Assembly: GCF_003382285.1 (NCBI RefSeq)
Contig: NZ_QTJR01000002.1
Span: forward strand, 186,001-250,000
Source of the DNA: Lysobacter soli
Lineage (GTDB): Bacteria; Pseudomonadota; Gammaproteobacteria; Xanthomonadales; Xanthomonadaceae
DNA: 64,000 nucleotides
Direction of reading: 5' to 3'
Below are positions 1 through 9,142 of this stretch, piece by piece. Both the position numbers and the translations under genes were made by a program. Within the stretch, counting starts at the first letter, position 1. Every line of letters starts with the position of its first letter. The notes below the pieces were generated by a model. It ran no database searches and was not told the DNA's origin. It saw only the letters and a list, made by a program, of their open reading frames with translations.

Positions 1-755
1 ACACCACGCAGTCCGCCGTGAGCCTCAAGCTGCGCAAGCTGGAGGAACAGCTTGGGCGTCGCCTGCTGGAACGCACGCCGCGCCACGTGCGCCTGTCGGC
101 CGAAGGTGTGGCGTTCCTCGGCATGGCGCGCGAACTGGTGAACTCGCACGATCGCGCCGCCGCCGCGTTCAACACCGAACAGCGGCGACTGGCGATCGGC
201 ATCAACCAGCAGCTGGTCGGAAGCGAACTTCCGTCCCTGCTCAAGCGCATGCGCGATCACGATCCGAACCTGCAGGTCGAAATGCGCATCGGCGGCACGC
301 AGGAGCTGATGCGCAGCCAGGCGCAGGGCGAACTCGATGCCGTGCTCGTGCTGCGCCCCGACGATCGCGGCAAGCGGGGCAGGGTGGTGTTCGCCGAGCC
401 GTTCGCATGGTTCGCGGCGGTCGGCTGGGAGCCGCGCGCCGGACAGCCGTTGCCGCTGGCGACGCAGGGCGAATCGTGCCGCGTCCGCACGCAGGCCGTG
501 CGCGCGCTCGATCGCGCCGGCATCGAATGGCGCGAAGTCTTCGTCGGGAAAGGCGCCGCGATCCTCGGCGCCGCTGCGGTCGCCGGGCTCGCGGTGGCGC
601 TGCTGGCACGACGCGCCGCGCCGGCGGGGACGGTCGATGTCGGCGGCGTGCTGTCGCTGCCGTCGATCCGCGCGCAGGACGTGATGCTCTACACCAACCT
701 CAGCGACCGCCGCACGCGCGAGGCGCTTCGCGTGCTGACGCTGGCGTTCCAGTGA
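1..755 (+). CDS. LysR-family transcriptional regulator, 5'-truncated by the window edge
   Basis: The reading frame is open from the first bases; residues TTQSAVSLKLRKLEEQLG are the second half of a LysR winged helix-turn-helix, so the true start lies upstream of the window and the GTG at 18 is internal. About 60 residues later a LysR substrate-binding domain begins (RLAIGINQQLVGSELP) and continues to the stop. Roughly 250 residues are visible, against about 300 for the family, so only the N-terminal 40-50 residues are missing. The target gene and inducer cannot be told, because LysR targets are usually divergent and would lie outside the window. Confidence 0.9.
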   Translation, partial: TTQSAVSLKLRKLEEQLGRRLLERTPRHVRLSAEGVAFLGMARELVNSHDRAAAAFNTEQRRLAIGINQQLVGSELPSLLKRMRDHDPNLQVEMRIGGTQELMRSQAQGELDAVLVLRPDDRGKRGRVVFAEPFAWFAAVGWEPRAGQPLPLATQGESCRVRTQAVRALDRAGIEWREVFVGKGAAILGAAAVAGLAVALLARRAAPAGTVDVGGVLSLPSIRAQDVMLYTNLSDRRTREALRVLTLAFQ

Positions 756-827
756 GCGCCTTTCCCGCGGGGCCGGTCGCCGGGTAATCTCGCGAACACC
801 TCAGCCAGCGCCGGGTGGCGGATCGAC

Positions 828-1238
828 ATGGAGTTCAATCCCTACCTTCCGCCGCGTGCGTCGGTCGATGGTCCGCCGCCCGTCAGCGCCAGGCTCGGCC
901 GGCTGTACCGCGCGGTGAACAACGTCTATGCAGCCGTACTGATCGTCGCCACTGCCCTCCTGATCACGACTGGCCCTATCCCGCTGGATCGCCGGACCGC
1001 CAGCGTCGCGCTGTACTTCGGTGCCCCGGTTGCCTGCTACTTCGTGCTGCGATGGGCCACACCGGTCGTCGCGCGAAGGTGGCTCGCCGGTTACGGCGCG
1101 TACGCGGTGTATCTGACAGGCGTCTTCGTGTGGAACATGAGCTCATCCAATCCGGACGTGGGCATCGGCGCGCTGATACTGGGGATCAACCTGATCGCGC
1201 TGCTGGCGGCCCTCGTGCAGGTGTCGAGGTTCCGATGA
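828..1238 (+). CDS. hypothetical four-helix membrane protein
   Basis: This 136-residue protein begins with [11 protein letters not shown], an 'NPYxPP' head seen in many small bacterial membrane proteins of unknown role, followed by four hydrophobic stretches (about residues 33-50, 59-78, 85-103 and 113-132). Its TGA overlaps the ATG of the next gene (ATGA), so the two are probably translated together. No catalytic motif is visible and I assign no function. Confidence 0.65.
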   Translation: MEFNPYLPPRASVDGPPPVSARLGRLYRAVNNVYAAVLIVATALLITTGPIPLDRRTASVALYFGAPVACYFVLRWATPVVARRWLAGYGAYAVYLTGVFVWNMSSSNPDVGIGALILGINLIALLAALVQVSRFR

Positions 1239-1573
1239 TCCGCACCACCGCCGTCTACATCGCCGCCGCCTTCGCCGAGATCGCCGGCTGCTTCGGTTTC
1301 TGGGCGTGGTTGCGCCTGGGGAAGACCGCTTGGCTGGTGCCTCTCGCGATGCTGTCGCTGGCGACGTTCGCGTGGCTGCTCACGCTGGTCGAAAGCAGCG
1401 CGGCGGGCCGTGCGTACGCGGCCTATGGCGGCGTCTACATCGCCGCGTCGCTGCTCTGGCTGTGGCAGGTGGAAGGCGTGAAGCCGGATCGCTGGGACGT
1501 CATCGGCAGCGTCGTGTGCCTGATCGGCGCGGCGATCATCGTGTTCGCGCCGCGTGCGCCCGCCGTCGCGTGA
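1235..1573 (+). CDS. ynfA: YnfA-family small membrane protein
   Basis: The 112-residue protein has the family's hallmarks: about 108 residues, four membrane helices, and the motifs [14 protein letters not shown] near residue 13 and [18 protein letters not shown] in the third helix. YnfA proteins belong to the UPF0060 family and are structurally close to small multidrug resistance transporters; a transport role is known only for some members. The start chosen is the ATG overlapping the upstream stop codon; a much longer upstream extension of the frame is not credible. Confidence 0.88.
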   Translation: MIRTTAVYIAAAFAEIAGCFGFWAWLRLGKTAWLVPLAMLSLATFAWLLTLVESSAAGRAYAAYGGVYIAASLLWLWQVEGVKPDRWDVIGSVVCLIGAAIIVFAPRAPAVA

Positions 1574-1585
1574 TGCACGCGGCCG

Positions 1586-1864
1586 CTATTCGGCCGCGAT
1601 CAGGTCCACCCACGTGATCCAGTCGTCGGTGCGCGAGTGGAACGGCTCGACGAGCGTACGCGCGCTGTCCACGGGCAGGCCGTTCTCGAAGCCCGCATCG
1701 GCCAGGCGCTGCTCGAGCTCGGCGGCGATGCGCTGGAACGCATCCTTCAGCTGGGCGCGATTGGGATGCGTGACGATCATCGCGCGCAGCAGGCATTCCA
1801 TCGCCAGGATCTGCGCCGAATGCAGCACGACGGCGCTTTCCAGTGCTGTGATCTGTTTCTTCAC
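1586..1864 (-). CDS. hypothetical protein, 92 residues
   Basis: A small soluble, mostly helical, acidic protein without signal peptide or membrane segment (KKQITALESAVVLHSAQILA at the N-terminus). The GTG start is favoured because GAGGAG sits five bases upstream of it. It is convergent with ynfA (12 bp between stops). I do not recognise the family. Confidence 0.55.
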   Translation of the reverse strand: MKKQITALESAVVLHSAQILAMECLLRAMIVTHPNRAQLKDAFQRIAAELEQRLADAGFENGLPVDSARTLVEPFHSRTDDWITWVDLIAAE

Positions 1865-2036
1865 GAGGTCTCCTCGGTCGTCGCGACGAACGTAGCGTTC
1901 TCGATGTGAATGGATCGCGAGAGAAACGATGCATTCGTGAAACGTGGAAGAGGTCGTCGCGTGCGTCGTTCATCGCTCACCGCGACATGACGCGCGTGCG
2001 GGTATCGCTTGCACGCCAATAGCGAATGCCTGCGCC

Positions 2037-2369
<333 letters not shown>

Positions 2370-2372
2370 CGC

Positions 2373-2891
2373 TCAGGGCTCGTCTTCCCACGCCGTGGCC
2401 GAGTCGAACAGCGTCGGCTTAAGCGGCGTGTCGTCGGCGAACTTCAGGTTCAGGCGCGGCATGTCTTCGGCGGGGTCGAAGGCCGTCGTCGGGGACGATG
2501 CCGGCACCACCAGCGGCTTGCCTTTCTCGACGACGTACGTCGCCAGCTCCGCGCTGCGGCCGCTGCTGACGTTCACGACCTCGTGGTTCACGCCGTACGG
2601 GATGAACAACACGTCGCCCTGCTTCAATGTCACCGGCGCGCGGCCCTCCAGGCGGTATTCGAGCGCGCCTTCGGTCACGTAGATGATTTCCTCGCCGTGA
2701 TGGTGATGGTTGGCGGCGACGACGCCGGGATCGAGCGCGACCAGCACCTGCACGACTTCTCGGCCGGGGACGGACAGTGTTTCGCGTTGCAGGTCGGTGC
2801 GGTGCACGCCCGACGCCTGCGCCTGCGCGAGGACGGGCAGGGCGGCGAGCGTGGCGAGCAGTGCGGCGGCGATGGGGCGGGACGGCTTCAT
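2373..2891 (-). CDS. exported cupin-domain protein
   Basis: The 172-residue protein has a signal peptide (KPSRPIAAALLATLAALPVLAQAQA, cleavage expected near residue 26) and one cupin barrel. The first cupin motif contains the metal-binding histidines and glutamate in ANHHHHGEEIIYVTEG, the second is YGVNHEVVN. It probably sits in the periplasm with a bound divalent metal. Single-domain exported cupins have many activities, so the substrate is unknown. GAGGAA five bases before the ATG supports this start. Confidence 0.8.
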   Translation of the reverse strand: MKPSRPIAAALLATLAALPVLAQAQASGVHRTDLQRETLSVPGREVVQVLVALDPGVVAANHHHHGEEIIYVTEGALEYRLEGRAPVTLKQGDVLFIPYGVNHEVVNVSSGRSAELATYVVEKGKPLVVPASSPTTAFDPAEDMPRLNLKFADDTPLKPTLFDSATAWEDEP

Positions 2892-3095
2892 GGCGGCTTC
2901 CTCGTGGGGGTGTGGCCATTCGAACGCCGTGGCGTATCGGCACTGTGTCGGCGCCCGCGGCCATTTGTATCGGCGTGTACGACGCGGGCTTCCCTGCCGA
3001 TTCGCGACGTCGCCGCAACGCGAACATTGCGCGTACCGCGCCGCGCGACGGCTGGATAACCTCGCCGCCCCGCTCACGGGCGCCTCCGCGCCGGC

Positions 3096-3962
3096 ATGGG
3101 CTTCTCCGGGCAGGTCGCCGTGCGTCGTTCCGCAATCCTCGTGGTGTCTTCGGGCGCATTCCTCTGCGCGTGCACGCCGGCGACGGTGAAGGTGTGGCCA
3201 TCGTCGGGCTCGGCGATGTCGTCGAACGATGGCGCGTACGTGGTGCAGGCCGGCGATTCGCTGTACGGCATCGCCTCGCGCAACGGCGTGCGCGCGGTCG
3301 ACCTGGCGCAGGCGAACGGCATCGCCGAGCCGTTCGTGATCCATCCGGGGGATCGATTGCGCCTGCCTTCGGCGACCTACTCGAATGCGCCGGCCGTGCG
3401 CGCGCCTTCCGTGCAGGCGGTGCGGACGGAACCGTTGCCGGAAGCCGGGCCCGTGACGAAACCCGTTTCGAAATCGACTGCACCGAACAACGTCGCGAAG
3501 ACGACGGCATCGGCGGGGACGACTTCCACGGCGACGACATCGAAAGTGGCCGCGGCCAGCGCAGTCACGACAAAACCCACCAGCGCGGCGGCGACAAGCT
3601 GGCGATGGCCCGCCAGCGGCACGGTCGTCAACGCACCCGCGCGCAGCGATGCGACGCCGTACGCGCTCGACATCGCCGGCGCCGCCGGAAGTCCCGTGCG
3701 CGCGGCCGCGGCCGGCAAAGTCCTGTACTCGGGCGAGGGTTCGCCGGGTTACGAGCAGCTGATCGTGATCGAACACGCCGGCGGCTGGGTGTCGAGCTAC
3801 GCGCACAACCGCAAGCGGCTGGTCGGCGAAGGACAGAGCGTCGCCGCCGGTGCGCAGATCGCGGAGATGGGCCACGTCGGCGCGGGCCGCGACATGGTGC
3901 ATTTCGAACTCCGGCGCGGCGGGCAGCTCGTCGATCCGCGCACCGTCCTTCCCCCGCGCTGA
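3096..3962 (+). CDS. NlpD-like lipoprotein with LysM and degenerate LytM (M23) domains
   Basis: The N-terminus is a lipoprotein signal ending in a lipobox-like LCAC near residue 26. A LysM peptidoglycan-binding domain (YVVQAGDSLYGIASRNGV, about residues 49-92) is followed by a ~90-residue Ala/Thr/Pro-rich linker and a C-terminal M23 fold ending HFELRRGGQLVDPRTVLPPR. The metal-binding HxGxD is replaced by PYALD and the HxH by MVH, as in NlpD-type activators, which stimulate cell-wall amidases rather than cut peptidoglycan. A GTG at 3120 is an alternative start. At 288 residues it is shorter than E. coli NlpD (379). Confidence 0.83.
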   Translation: MGFSGQVAVRRSAILVVSSGAFLCACTPATVKVWPSSGSAMSSNDGAYVVQAGDSLYGIASRNGVRAVDLAQANGIAEPFVIHPGDRLRLPSATYSNAPAVRAPSVQAVRTEPLPEAGPVTKPVSKSTAPNNVAKTTASAGTTSTATTSKVAAASAVTTKPTSAAATSWRWPASGTVVNAPARSDATPYALDIAGAAGSPVRAAAAGKVLYSGEGSPGYEQLIVIEHAGGWVSSYAHNRKRLVGEGQSVAAGAQIAEMGHVGAGRDMVHFELRRGGQLVDPRTVLPPR

Positions 3963-3992
3963 CATGGCGCATCAACCGAAAGGAACGATCCG

Positions 3993-4163
3993 ATGGGCCT
4001 GACGCCCCCGAGTTTCCCGATGTTCTTCCTCGCCACGCTCGCCGGTGGCGCCGGACTGGCCGCGCGCCTGGGTTTCCTGGGCCTGCCGATGCCGTTCGCC
4101 TTCGTGCTGGTCGCGGTGGCTTTCGTGCTGCTGTGGATCGCCTGCGTTTTCCGCGGTTTGTGA
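3993..4163 (+). CDS. small membrane protein, 56 residues
   Basis: A short frame starting at an ATG with AAGGA about eight bases upstream encodes a protein with two hydrophobic stretches (SFPMFFLATLAGGAGLAA and MPFAFVLVAVAFVLLWIACV) separated by a short loop. It follows the NlpD-like gene by 30 bp on the same strand and may be cotranscribed. It has no recognised family, but the ribosome-binding site and coding bias towards hydrophobic residues make it a credible gene. Confidence 0.6.
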   Translation: MGLTPPSFPMFFLATLAGGAGLAARLGFLGLPMPFAFVLVAVAFVLLWIACVFRGL

Positions 4164-4171
4164 GCCGCCAT

Positions 4172-4185
4172 TGGTAGCGCTACCG
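4172..4185. promoter_or_regulatory. predicted XylR operator (xyl-box) 1
   Basis: TGGTAGCGCTACCG contains the perfect 12-bp palindrome GGTAGCGCTACC. It matches, as I recall it, the xyl-box TGGTAGCGCTAACA described for Xanthomonas XylR. It lies 286 bp before xylB and could be an auxiliary site. Confidence 0.7.
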
Positions 4186-4438
4186 GCGCAAGTCACGCCG
4201 GTGCGCTGCCCGCGCCGCCGGGGAGGGCGGTGACGGGGCAGACGACGAGCCGTCGCTGAACGGGGCGGCCGTCACACCTTTGCGGCTGGGCCGAATCGTT
4301 GCCGCGCAAGGCTTTCCGCAGTGCAGCAAGGCTTTTTTCTCATCGCTGTTAGAGTGCATCCCACCTACGGGATCCCTGCTTCAAGTCCATGCCACAGCTG
4401 GTCGTCGTTTCCAGTGCGGTTTTCTCCTGCCGCAAAAT

Positions 4439-4452
4439 TGTTAGCGCTAACT
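4439..4452. promoter_or_regulatory. predicted XylR operator (xyl-box) 2
   Basis: TGTTAGCGCTAACT holds the perfect palindrome GTTAGCGCTAAC (4440-4451), 20 bp before the xylB ATG. A repressor bound here would cover the start of transcription or the ribosome-binding region of xylB. Confidence 0.78.
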
Positions 4453-4471
4453 TTTCTGGAGCCGGACGCGC

Positions 4472-5995
4472 ATGAGCGCAGCAGCACCGCTGTTCATCGG
4501 TCTCGACGTCGGCACGCAGAGCGTCAAGCTCGTCGCGTACGACCCCGCCTCGCGCCGCATCGTCGCCACGCACGGCCAGCCGCTGGAGCTGATCGCCGGT
4601 AACGACGGCAGCCGCGAACAGCACGCGCAGTGGTGGATCGACGCCATTGCCGCCTGTTTCGGCAAACTCGATCCCGCCCAGCGCGCCGCCGTCGCCGCGA
4701 TCGGCGTGTCCGGCCAGCAGCATGGCTTCGTGCCGCTGGATGCGGACGGCAACGTGCTCGCGCCGGCCAAGCTCTGGAACGACACCAGCACCAGCGGCGA
4801 GTGCGACGAGATCATGTCGGCCGCCGGCGGCGAGGCGAACTGCGTGACGCTGGCGGGCAATCCGATCCTCGCCGGCTACACCGCCTCGAAGCTGCCGTGG
4901 ACGCGCAAGCATCGTCCCGAGGTCTACGCGAAGCTCGCGACGATCCTGCTGCCGCACGACTACGTGAACTTCTGGCTCACCGGCCAGCGCTGGATGGAAT
5001 ACGGCGATGCGTCGGGCACGGGCTGGCTCGACGTGCGCACGCGCACCTGGTCGCGCGAGATGCTCGCGGCGACCGACGCCGACACGAACCTGGCCGATTT
5101 CCTGCCGCCGCTGGTGCAGGCCGACGCGAGCTTCGCCATCGCCCCGGGCATCGCCGACCAGCTCGGCCTGCCGCGCGACGTGATCGTCGCGGCCGGTGGT
5201 GGCGACAACATGATGGCCGCCATCGGCACCGGCAACGTCGCGCCGGGCGTGCTGACGATGAGCCTGGGCACGTCGGGCACGCTGTTCGCGTGTTCGGACA
5301 CGCCGGTCGTCGACGAGAACGCCGGCTGGGCCGCGTTCTGTTCGTCCACCGGCGGCTGGTTGCCGCTGATCTGCACGATGAACACCACCGTCGCCACCGA
5401 GAACGTGGCCAAGCTGTTCGGCTTTTCCAGCCGCGATGGCGAATCGGTGCTGGAAGGCACGAAGCCCGGCGCCGACGGCCTGGTGATGCTGCCGTTCTTC
5501 AACGGCGAGCGCACGCCGAACCTGCCCGACGCACGCGCGAGCCTGCACGGCATGGACATGGGCAACCTCACGCGCGGCAACGTCTATCGCGCCGCGATGG
5601 AAGGCGCGACCTACGCGCTGCGCAACGGCTTCGATGCGCTGCGTGCGGCCGGCATGAGCTTCGATTGGATCCGCCTCACCGGCGGCGGCAGCCACAGCGC
5701 GACGTGGCGGCAGATGGTCGCCGACGTGTTCGACCTGCCCGTGCAGGTGCCCGAACAGGCCGAAGGCGCGGCGTTCGGCGGCGCGTTGCAGGCGCTGTGG
5801 GCGTTCGAACGCGCCAACGGCCGCGATACGACAATCGCCGCCATCGCGCGCGACCACGTGCGCGTGGACGCCTCCACCGCGGCGCGCCCGAATCCCGACG
5901 CCGTCGCCGCGTATGCCACGCACTACCAGAGCTTCCTGACCTTCCTCGATTCGGCGCAAAGGCTTTATGCGCCGCATCCCGACCCCGCGCGCTGA
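4472..5995 (+). CDS. xylB: xylulokinase
   Basis: This FGGY-family kinase phosphorylates D-xylulose to xylulose 5-phosphate in the cytoplasm with ATP. The 507-residue protein has the N-terminal ATPase motif GLDVGTQSVKLVAYD (residues 10-24), the substrate motif GVSGQQHGFVPLD (78-90) and GGGDNMM (242-248), where D245 is the likely catalytic base. Length fits the family (480-510). Its product feeds the pentose phosphate pathway. xylA follows 48 bp downstream on the same strand, so the two genes should form one XylR-controlled operon. Confidence 0.96.
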   Translation: MSAAAPLFIGLDVGTQSVKLVAYDPASRRIVATHGQPLELIAGNDGSREQHAQWWIDAIAACFGKLDPAQRAAVAAIGVSGQQHGFVPLDADGNVLAPAKLWNDTSTSGECDEIMSAAGGEANCVTLAGNPILAGYTASKLPWTRKHRPEVYAKLATILLPHDYVNFWLTGQRWMEYGDASGTGWLDVRTRTWSREMLAATDADTNLADFLPPLVQADASFAIAPGIADQLGLPRDVIVAAGGGDNMMAAIGTGNVAPGVLTMSLGTSGTLFACSDTPVVDENAGWAAFCSSTGGWLPLICTMNTTVATENVAKLFGFSSRDGESVLEGTKPGADGLVMLPFFNGERTPNLPDARASLHGMDMGNLTRGNVYRAAMEGATYALRNGFDALRAAGMSFDWIRLTGGGSHSATWRQMVADVFDLPVQVPEQAEGAAFGGALQALWAFERANGRDTTIAAIARDHVRVDASTAARPNPDAVAAYATHYQSFLTFLDSAQRLYAPHPDPAR

Positions 5996-6043
5996 CCTCA
6001 CTCACGCCGCGCACCCCTCCACCGACCAAAGCGACTCCCGAAC

Positions 6044-7375
6044 ATGAGCAACCATTTCATCGGCGCCAAGGAATATTTCCCCGGCATTGGCCGCATCCCG
6101 TTCGAGGGACGCGATTCCGACAACCCGCTGGCCTTCAAGGTCTATGACGCCAAGAAGAAGATCGGCGGCAAGACCATGGAAGAGCACCTGAAGTTCGCCG
6201 TCTGCTACTGGCACACCTTCACCAACGCCGGCCACGATCCGTTCGGCCCGGGCACGCGCAAATTCCCGTGGGAAGGCGCGACGCCCATGCAGACGGCCGA
6301 GAACAAGGTCGATGCCGCGTTCGAATTCATCACCAAGCTCGGCGTGCCGTACTACTGCTTCCACGACGTCGACCTGGCGCCGGATGCGGAGGACATCGGC
6401 GAGTACGAGAAGAACCTCAAGCACATGGTCGCGCTCGCCAAGCAGCGCCAGAACGACACCGGCGTGAAGCTGCTGTGGGGCACGGCGAACCTGTTCTCGC
6501 ACCCGCGCTACATGAACGGTGCCTCGACCAACCCGGACTTCAACGTCGTCGCGCGCGCCGCGGTGCAGGTGAAGGCCGCGCTGGACGCCACCGTCGAGCT
6601 CGGCGGCGAGCACTACGTGTTCTGGGGCGGCCGCGAAGGCTACGCGAGCCTGGTCAACACCAACATGAAGCGCGAGGTCGAACACTTTGCCCGCTTCCTG
6701 ACGATGGCGCGCGACTACGGCCGCAGCATCGGCTTCAAGGGCTACTACCTCATCGAGCCCAAGCCGATGGAGCCGATGAAGCACCAGTACGACTTCGACA
6801 GCGCCACCGTCGCCGGCTTCCTGCGCGAGCACGGCCTGCACAAGGACTTCAAGCTCAACATCGAGGCCAACCACGCCACGCTGTCTGGCCACACCTTCGA
6901 GCACGACCTGCAGGTGGCGTCCGACCACGACCTGCTCGGCAGCATCGACGCGAACCGCGGCAACGCGCAGAACGGCTGGGATACCGACCAGTTCCCGACC
7001 GATCTGTACGACACCGTCGGCGCGATGATGGTCGTGCTGCGCCAGGGCGGCCTGGTGGGCGGCCTGAACTTCGACGCCAAGGCGCGCCGCGAGTCGACCG
7101 ACATGGAAGACCTGTTCATCGCGCACGTCGGCGGCATGGACGCATTCGCACGCGGCCTGGAAGTGGCGCACGCGCTGCTGAACGATTCGCCGTGGGAAAC
7201 CTGGCGCAAGGAGCGTTACGCCAGCTTCGACGGCGGCGCGGGCCAGGACTTCGAACGCGGCAAGCTCGGCCTGGCCGACCTGCGCGAGCTGGCCGTGAAG
7301 AACGGCGAGCCCAGGCAGATCAGCGGCAAGCAGGAGCGCTACGAGAACCTGCTCAACCAGTACCTGCTGCGTTAA
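6044..7375 (+). CDS. xylA: xylose isomerase
   Basis: The 443-residue enzyme interconverts D-xylose and D-xylulose in a divalent-metal-dependent reaction. It is of the long (class II) type: [16 protein letters not shown] near residue 56, the catalytic FHDVD (H107, D110), the WGGREGY motif, the metal-binding IEPKPMEP, and [17 protein letters not shown]. No deviations from the family are visible. It sits directly after xylB and before the sugar symporter. Confidence 0.97.
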   Translation: MSNHFIGAKEYFPGIGRIPFEGRDSDNPLAFKVYDAKKKIGGKTMEEHLKFAVCYWHTFTNAGHDPFGPGTRKFPWEGATPMQTAENKVDAAFEFITKLGVPYYCFHDVDLAPDAEDIGEYEKNLKHMVALAKQRQNDTGVKLLWGTANLFSHPRYMNGASTNPDFNVVARAAVQVKAALDATVELGGEHYVFWGGREGYASLVNTNMKREVEHFARFLTMARDYGRSIGFKGYYLIEPKPMEPMKHQYDFDSATVAGFLREHGLHKDFKLNIEANHATLSGHTFEHDLQVASDHDLLGSIDANRGNAQNGWDTDQFPTDLYDTVGAMMVVLRQGGLVGGLNFDAKARRESTDMEDLFIAHVGGMDAFARGLEVAHALLNDSPWETWRKERYASFDGGAGQDFERGKLGLADLRELAVKNGEPRQISGKQERYENLLNQYLLR

Positions 7376-7636
7376 CGGGGATTTGCGGATTCGGGAACCC
7401 GGGACCTGTCATTCGTCCCGGGTAAGCGTTACAAAGCCGTCATTCCCGCCACGGCGGGAATGCATGCGCCGGATGCATCACCGCTGCGCGACAGCGTGAC
7501 GCATGCGAAAGGTGGTACGGCTCCAGACAAGGTGCAGCGCGTGAGGGGAAGCCCGCGTTCGTGCCGGTCGAGCGTCGATGCGTGACGGTTCCATCTTCCC
7601 GAACCCAAACCCGACTCCTTCAGACGAGATACGCGA
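7376..7636. other. intergenic region between xylA and the xylose symporter gene
   Basis: This 261-bp gap carries one palindromic repeat (7442-7461) and an imperfect dyad GTAAGCGTTAC (7422-7432) that does not match the xyl-box. No gene is visible. The gap makes it possible that the symporter has its own promoter. Confidence 0.5.
7439..7464. repeat. short palindromic repeat, GTCATTCCCGC family
   Basis: ATTCCCGCC and GGCGGGAAT form a perfect 9-bp inverted repeat (7442-7461) with a two-base loop. It is the same element type as the copies at 15821, 20459, 28719, 43635, 43706 and 43891, and is typical of Xanthomonadaceae intergenic DNA. Confidence 0.8.
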
Positions 7637-9067
7637 ATGAACAGCGCCACGCTCGAAGGTTCCAGATCCGCAAGCGCGGAAAACACCCGTTTCATCGTTC
7701 TTGTCAGTTGCGTGGCCACCATCGGTGGCTTCCTGTTCGGTTTCGACAGTGGCGTGATCAACGGCACCGTCGACGGCCTGCAGCAGGCGTTCCAGTCGAC
7801 CAAGGCCGGCCTCGGCTTCGAAGTCGCCTCGATGCTGCTGGGCTGCGCGATCGGCGCCTTCTTCGCCGGCCGTCTCGCCGACCGCTGGGGACGCCGTTCG
7901 GTGCTCATCATTTCTGCCGTGCTGTTCCTGATTTCGGCGCTGGGTTCCGGCGCAGCCACGAGTTCGGTAATGTTCGTCATCGCGCGCGTGATCGGCGGCT
8001 TCGCCGTCGGCGCGGCCAGCGTGATGTCGCCGGCGTACATCGCCGAAGTGGCGTCCGCGCGCTATCGCGGGCGCCTGGCGACGGTGCAGCAGATCGCGAT
8101 CATCGGCGGCCTGTTCTGCGCGTTCCTCAGCAACTTCCTGCTGGCCAAGACGGCCGGCGCATCCACGCAGCCGTTGTGGCTCGGCCACGAGGCGTGGCGC
8201 TGGATGTTCTGGATGATGGCGTTCCCGTCGGCGTTGTTCCTGGTGCTGCTGCTCACCATTCCGGAAAGCCCGCGCTACCTCGTGGTGAAGAAGCGCAAGG
8301 ACGACGCGCTCGCCGTGCTCACCAAGCTCTATGGCGCCGGTGAAGCGCAGACCAAGCTTGCCGAGATCGATGCCTCGCTGTCGGTCGACCACCATCGCCC
8401 GCAGCTGTCGGACCTGATCAACAAGACCACCGGCAAGATCCGCCCGATCGTGTGGATCGGCATTGGCCTTGCGACCTTCCAGCAGCTGGTCGGCATCAAC
8501 GTCGTGTTCTATTACGGCGCGGTGCTGTGGCAGGCGGTCGGCTTCTCCGAAAGCGACGCGCTGCTGATCAACGTGCTGTCCGGCGCGCTCAGCATCGGCG
8601 CATGCCTGGTGACGGTGCTGCTGATCGACAGGATCGGCCGCAAGCCGCTGCTGTGGATCGGCTCGGTCGGCATGGCGATATCGCTGGCGCTGATGACCTT
8701 CGCCTTCGCCACCGCGTCGCTCGACGCCGCCGGCAAGCTGGTGCTGTCCGACGGCATGGGCACGCTGGCGCTGATCGCGGCGAACGTCTACGTGATCTTC
8801 TTCAACGCCTCGTGGGGCCCGGTGATGTGGGTCATGCTCGGCGAGATGTTCCCGAACCAGATCCGCGGCTCGGGCCTGGCCGTGGCCGGCGCCGCGCAGT
8901 GGACCAGCAACTTCGCCATCACCGTGACCTTCCCGATCCTGCTGGCCGGCATCGGGCTGGCCGGCGCCTACGGCATCTACACCGTGGCGGCGATCGTGTC
9001 GGTGTTCTTTGTCCTGAAGTACGTCTACGAGACCAAGGGCAAGGAACTGGAGCAGATGGAAGGCTGA
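7637..9067 (+). CDS. xylE: MFS sugar porter, D-xylose:H+ symporter type
   Basis: The 476-residue protein belongs to the sugar porter branch of the major facilitator superfamily. It shows GFLFGFDSGVINGT in helix 1, ADRWGRRS after helix 2, PESPRYLVVKKR after helix 6, QQLVGINVVFYYG in helix 7, DRIGRKPLL after helix 8, and a C-terminal ETKGKELEQ tail. Twelve membrane helices are expected. XylE of E. coli has 491 residues. The position after xylAB makes xylose the likeliest substrate, but glucose or other pentoses cannot be excluded from sequence. Confidence 0.88.
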   Translation: MNSATLEGSRSASAENTRFIVLVSCVATIGGFLFGFDSGVINGTVDGLQQAFQSTKAGLGFEVASMLLGCAIGAFFAGRLADRWGRRSVLIISAVLFLISALGSGAATSSVMFVIARVIGGFAVGAASVMSPAYIAEVASARYRGRLATVQQIAIIGGLFCAFLSNFLLAKTAGASTQPLWLGHEAWRWMFWMMAFPSALFLVLLLTIPESPRYLVVKKRKDDALAVLTKLYGAGEAQTKLAEIDASLSVDHHRPQLSDLINKTTGKIRPIVWIGIGLATFQQLVGINVVFYYGAVLWQAVGFSESDALLINVLSGALSIGACLVTVLLIDRIGRKPLLWIGSVGMAISLALMTFAFATASLDAAGKLVLSDGMGTLALIAANVYVIFFNASWGPVMWVMLGEMFPNQIRGSGLAVAGAAQWTSNFAITVTFPILLAGIGLAGAYGIYTVAAIVSVFFVLKYVYETKGKELEQMEG

Positions 9068-9073
9068 CCGATG

Positions 9074-9133
9074 GCGCGCCCGGACGGCTCCCTTCGGAGG
9101 AGCTTCAATCGGAGGGTTCGGGCGCGCTTTCTT
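9074..9133 (+). terminator. probable rho-independent terminator after xylE
   Basis: GCGCGCCCG (9074-9082) pairs with CGGGCGCGC (9119-9127), enclosing a smaller GCTCC..GGAGG hairpin, and is followed by TTTCTT. It lies between the convergent ends of xylE and xylR. Confidence 0.6.
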
Positions 9134-9142
9134 CCGTCGCTG

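Larger units (their letters stand above)
4164..4471. other. intergenic region: control region of the xyl operon
   Basis: This 308-bp stretch has no credible gene. It carries two TAGCGCTA palindromes, one at each end, and a T-run (GCTTTTTTC near 4330). I see no confident promoter hexamers. The layout, one box far upstream and one just before xylB, would allow DNA looping by a LacI-type repressor, but this is inference. Confidence 0.6.

Noticed and set aside
18-20. GTG as start codon of the LysR gene
   Set aside because: The helix-turn-helix continues upstream in the same frame to the window edge, so the codon is internal.
2777-4177. A 466-codon frame across the cupin and LysM/LytM genes
   Set aside because: It overlaps two genes with clear domains and its own translation is Arg-rich without any motif.
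7422-7432. GTAAGCGTTAC, considered as a fifth XylR site before the xylose symporter gene
   Set aside because: Arms of only four bases, odd-length centre, and no TAGCGCTA core. It does not match the other boxes.
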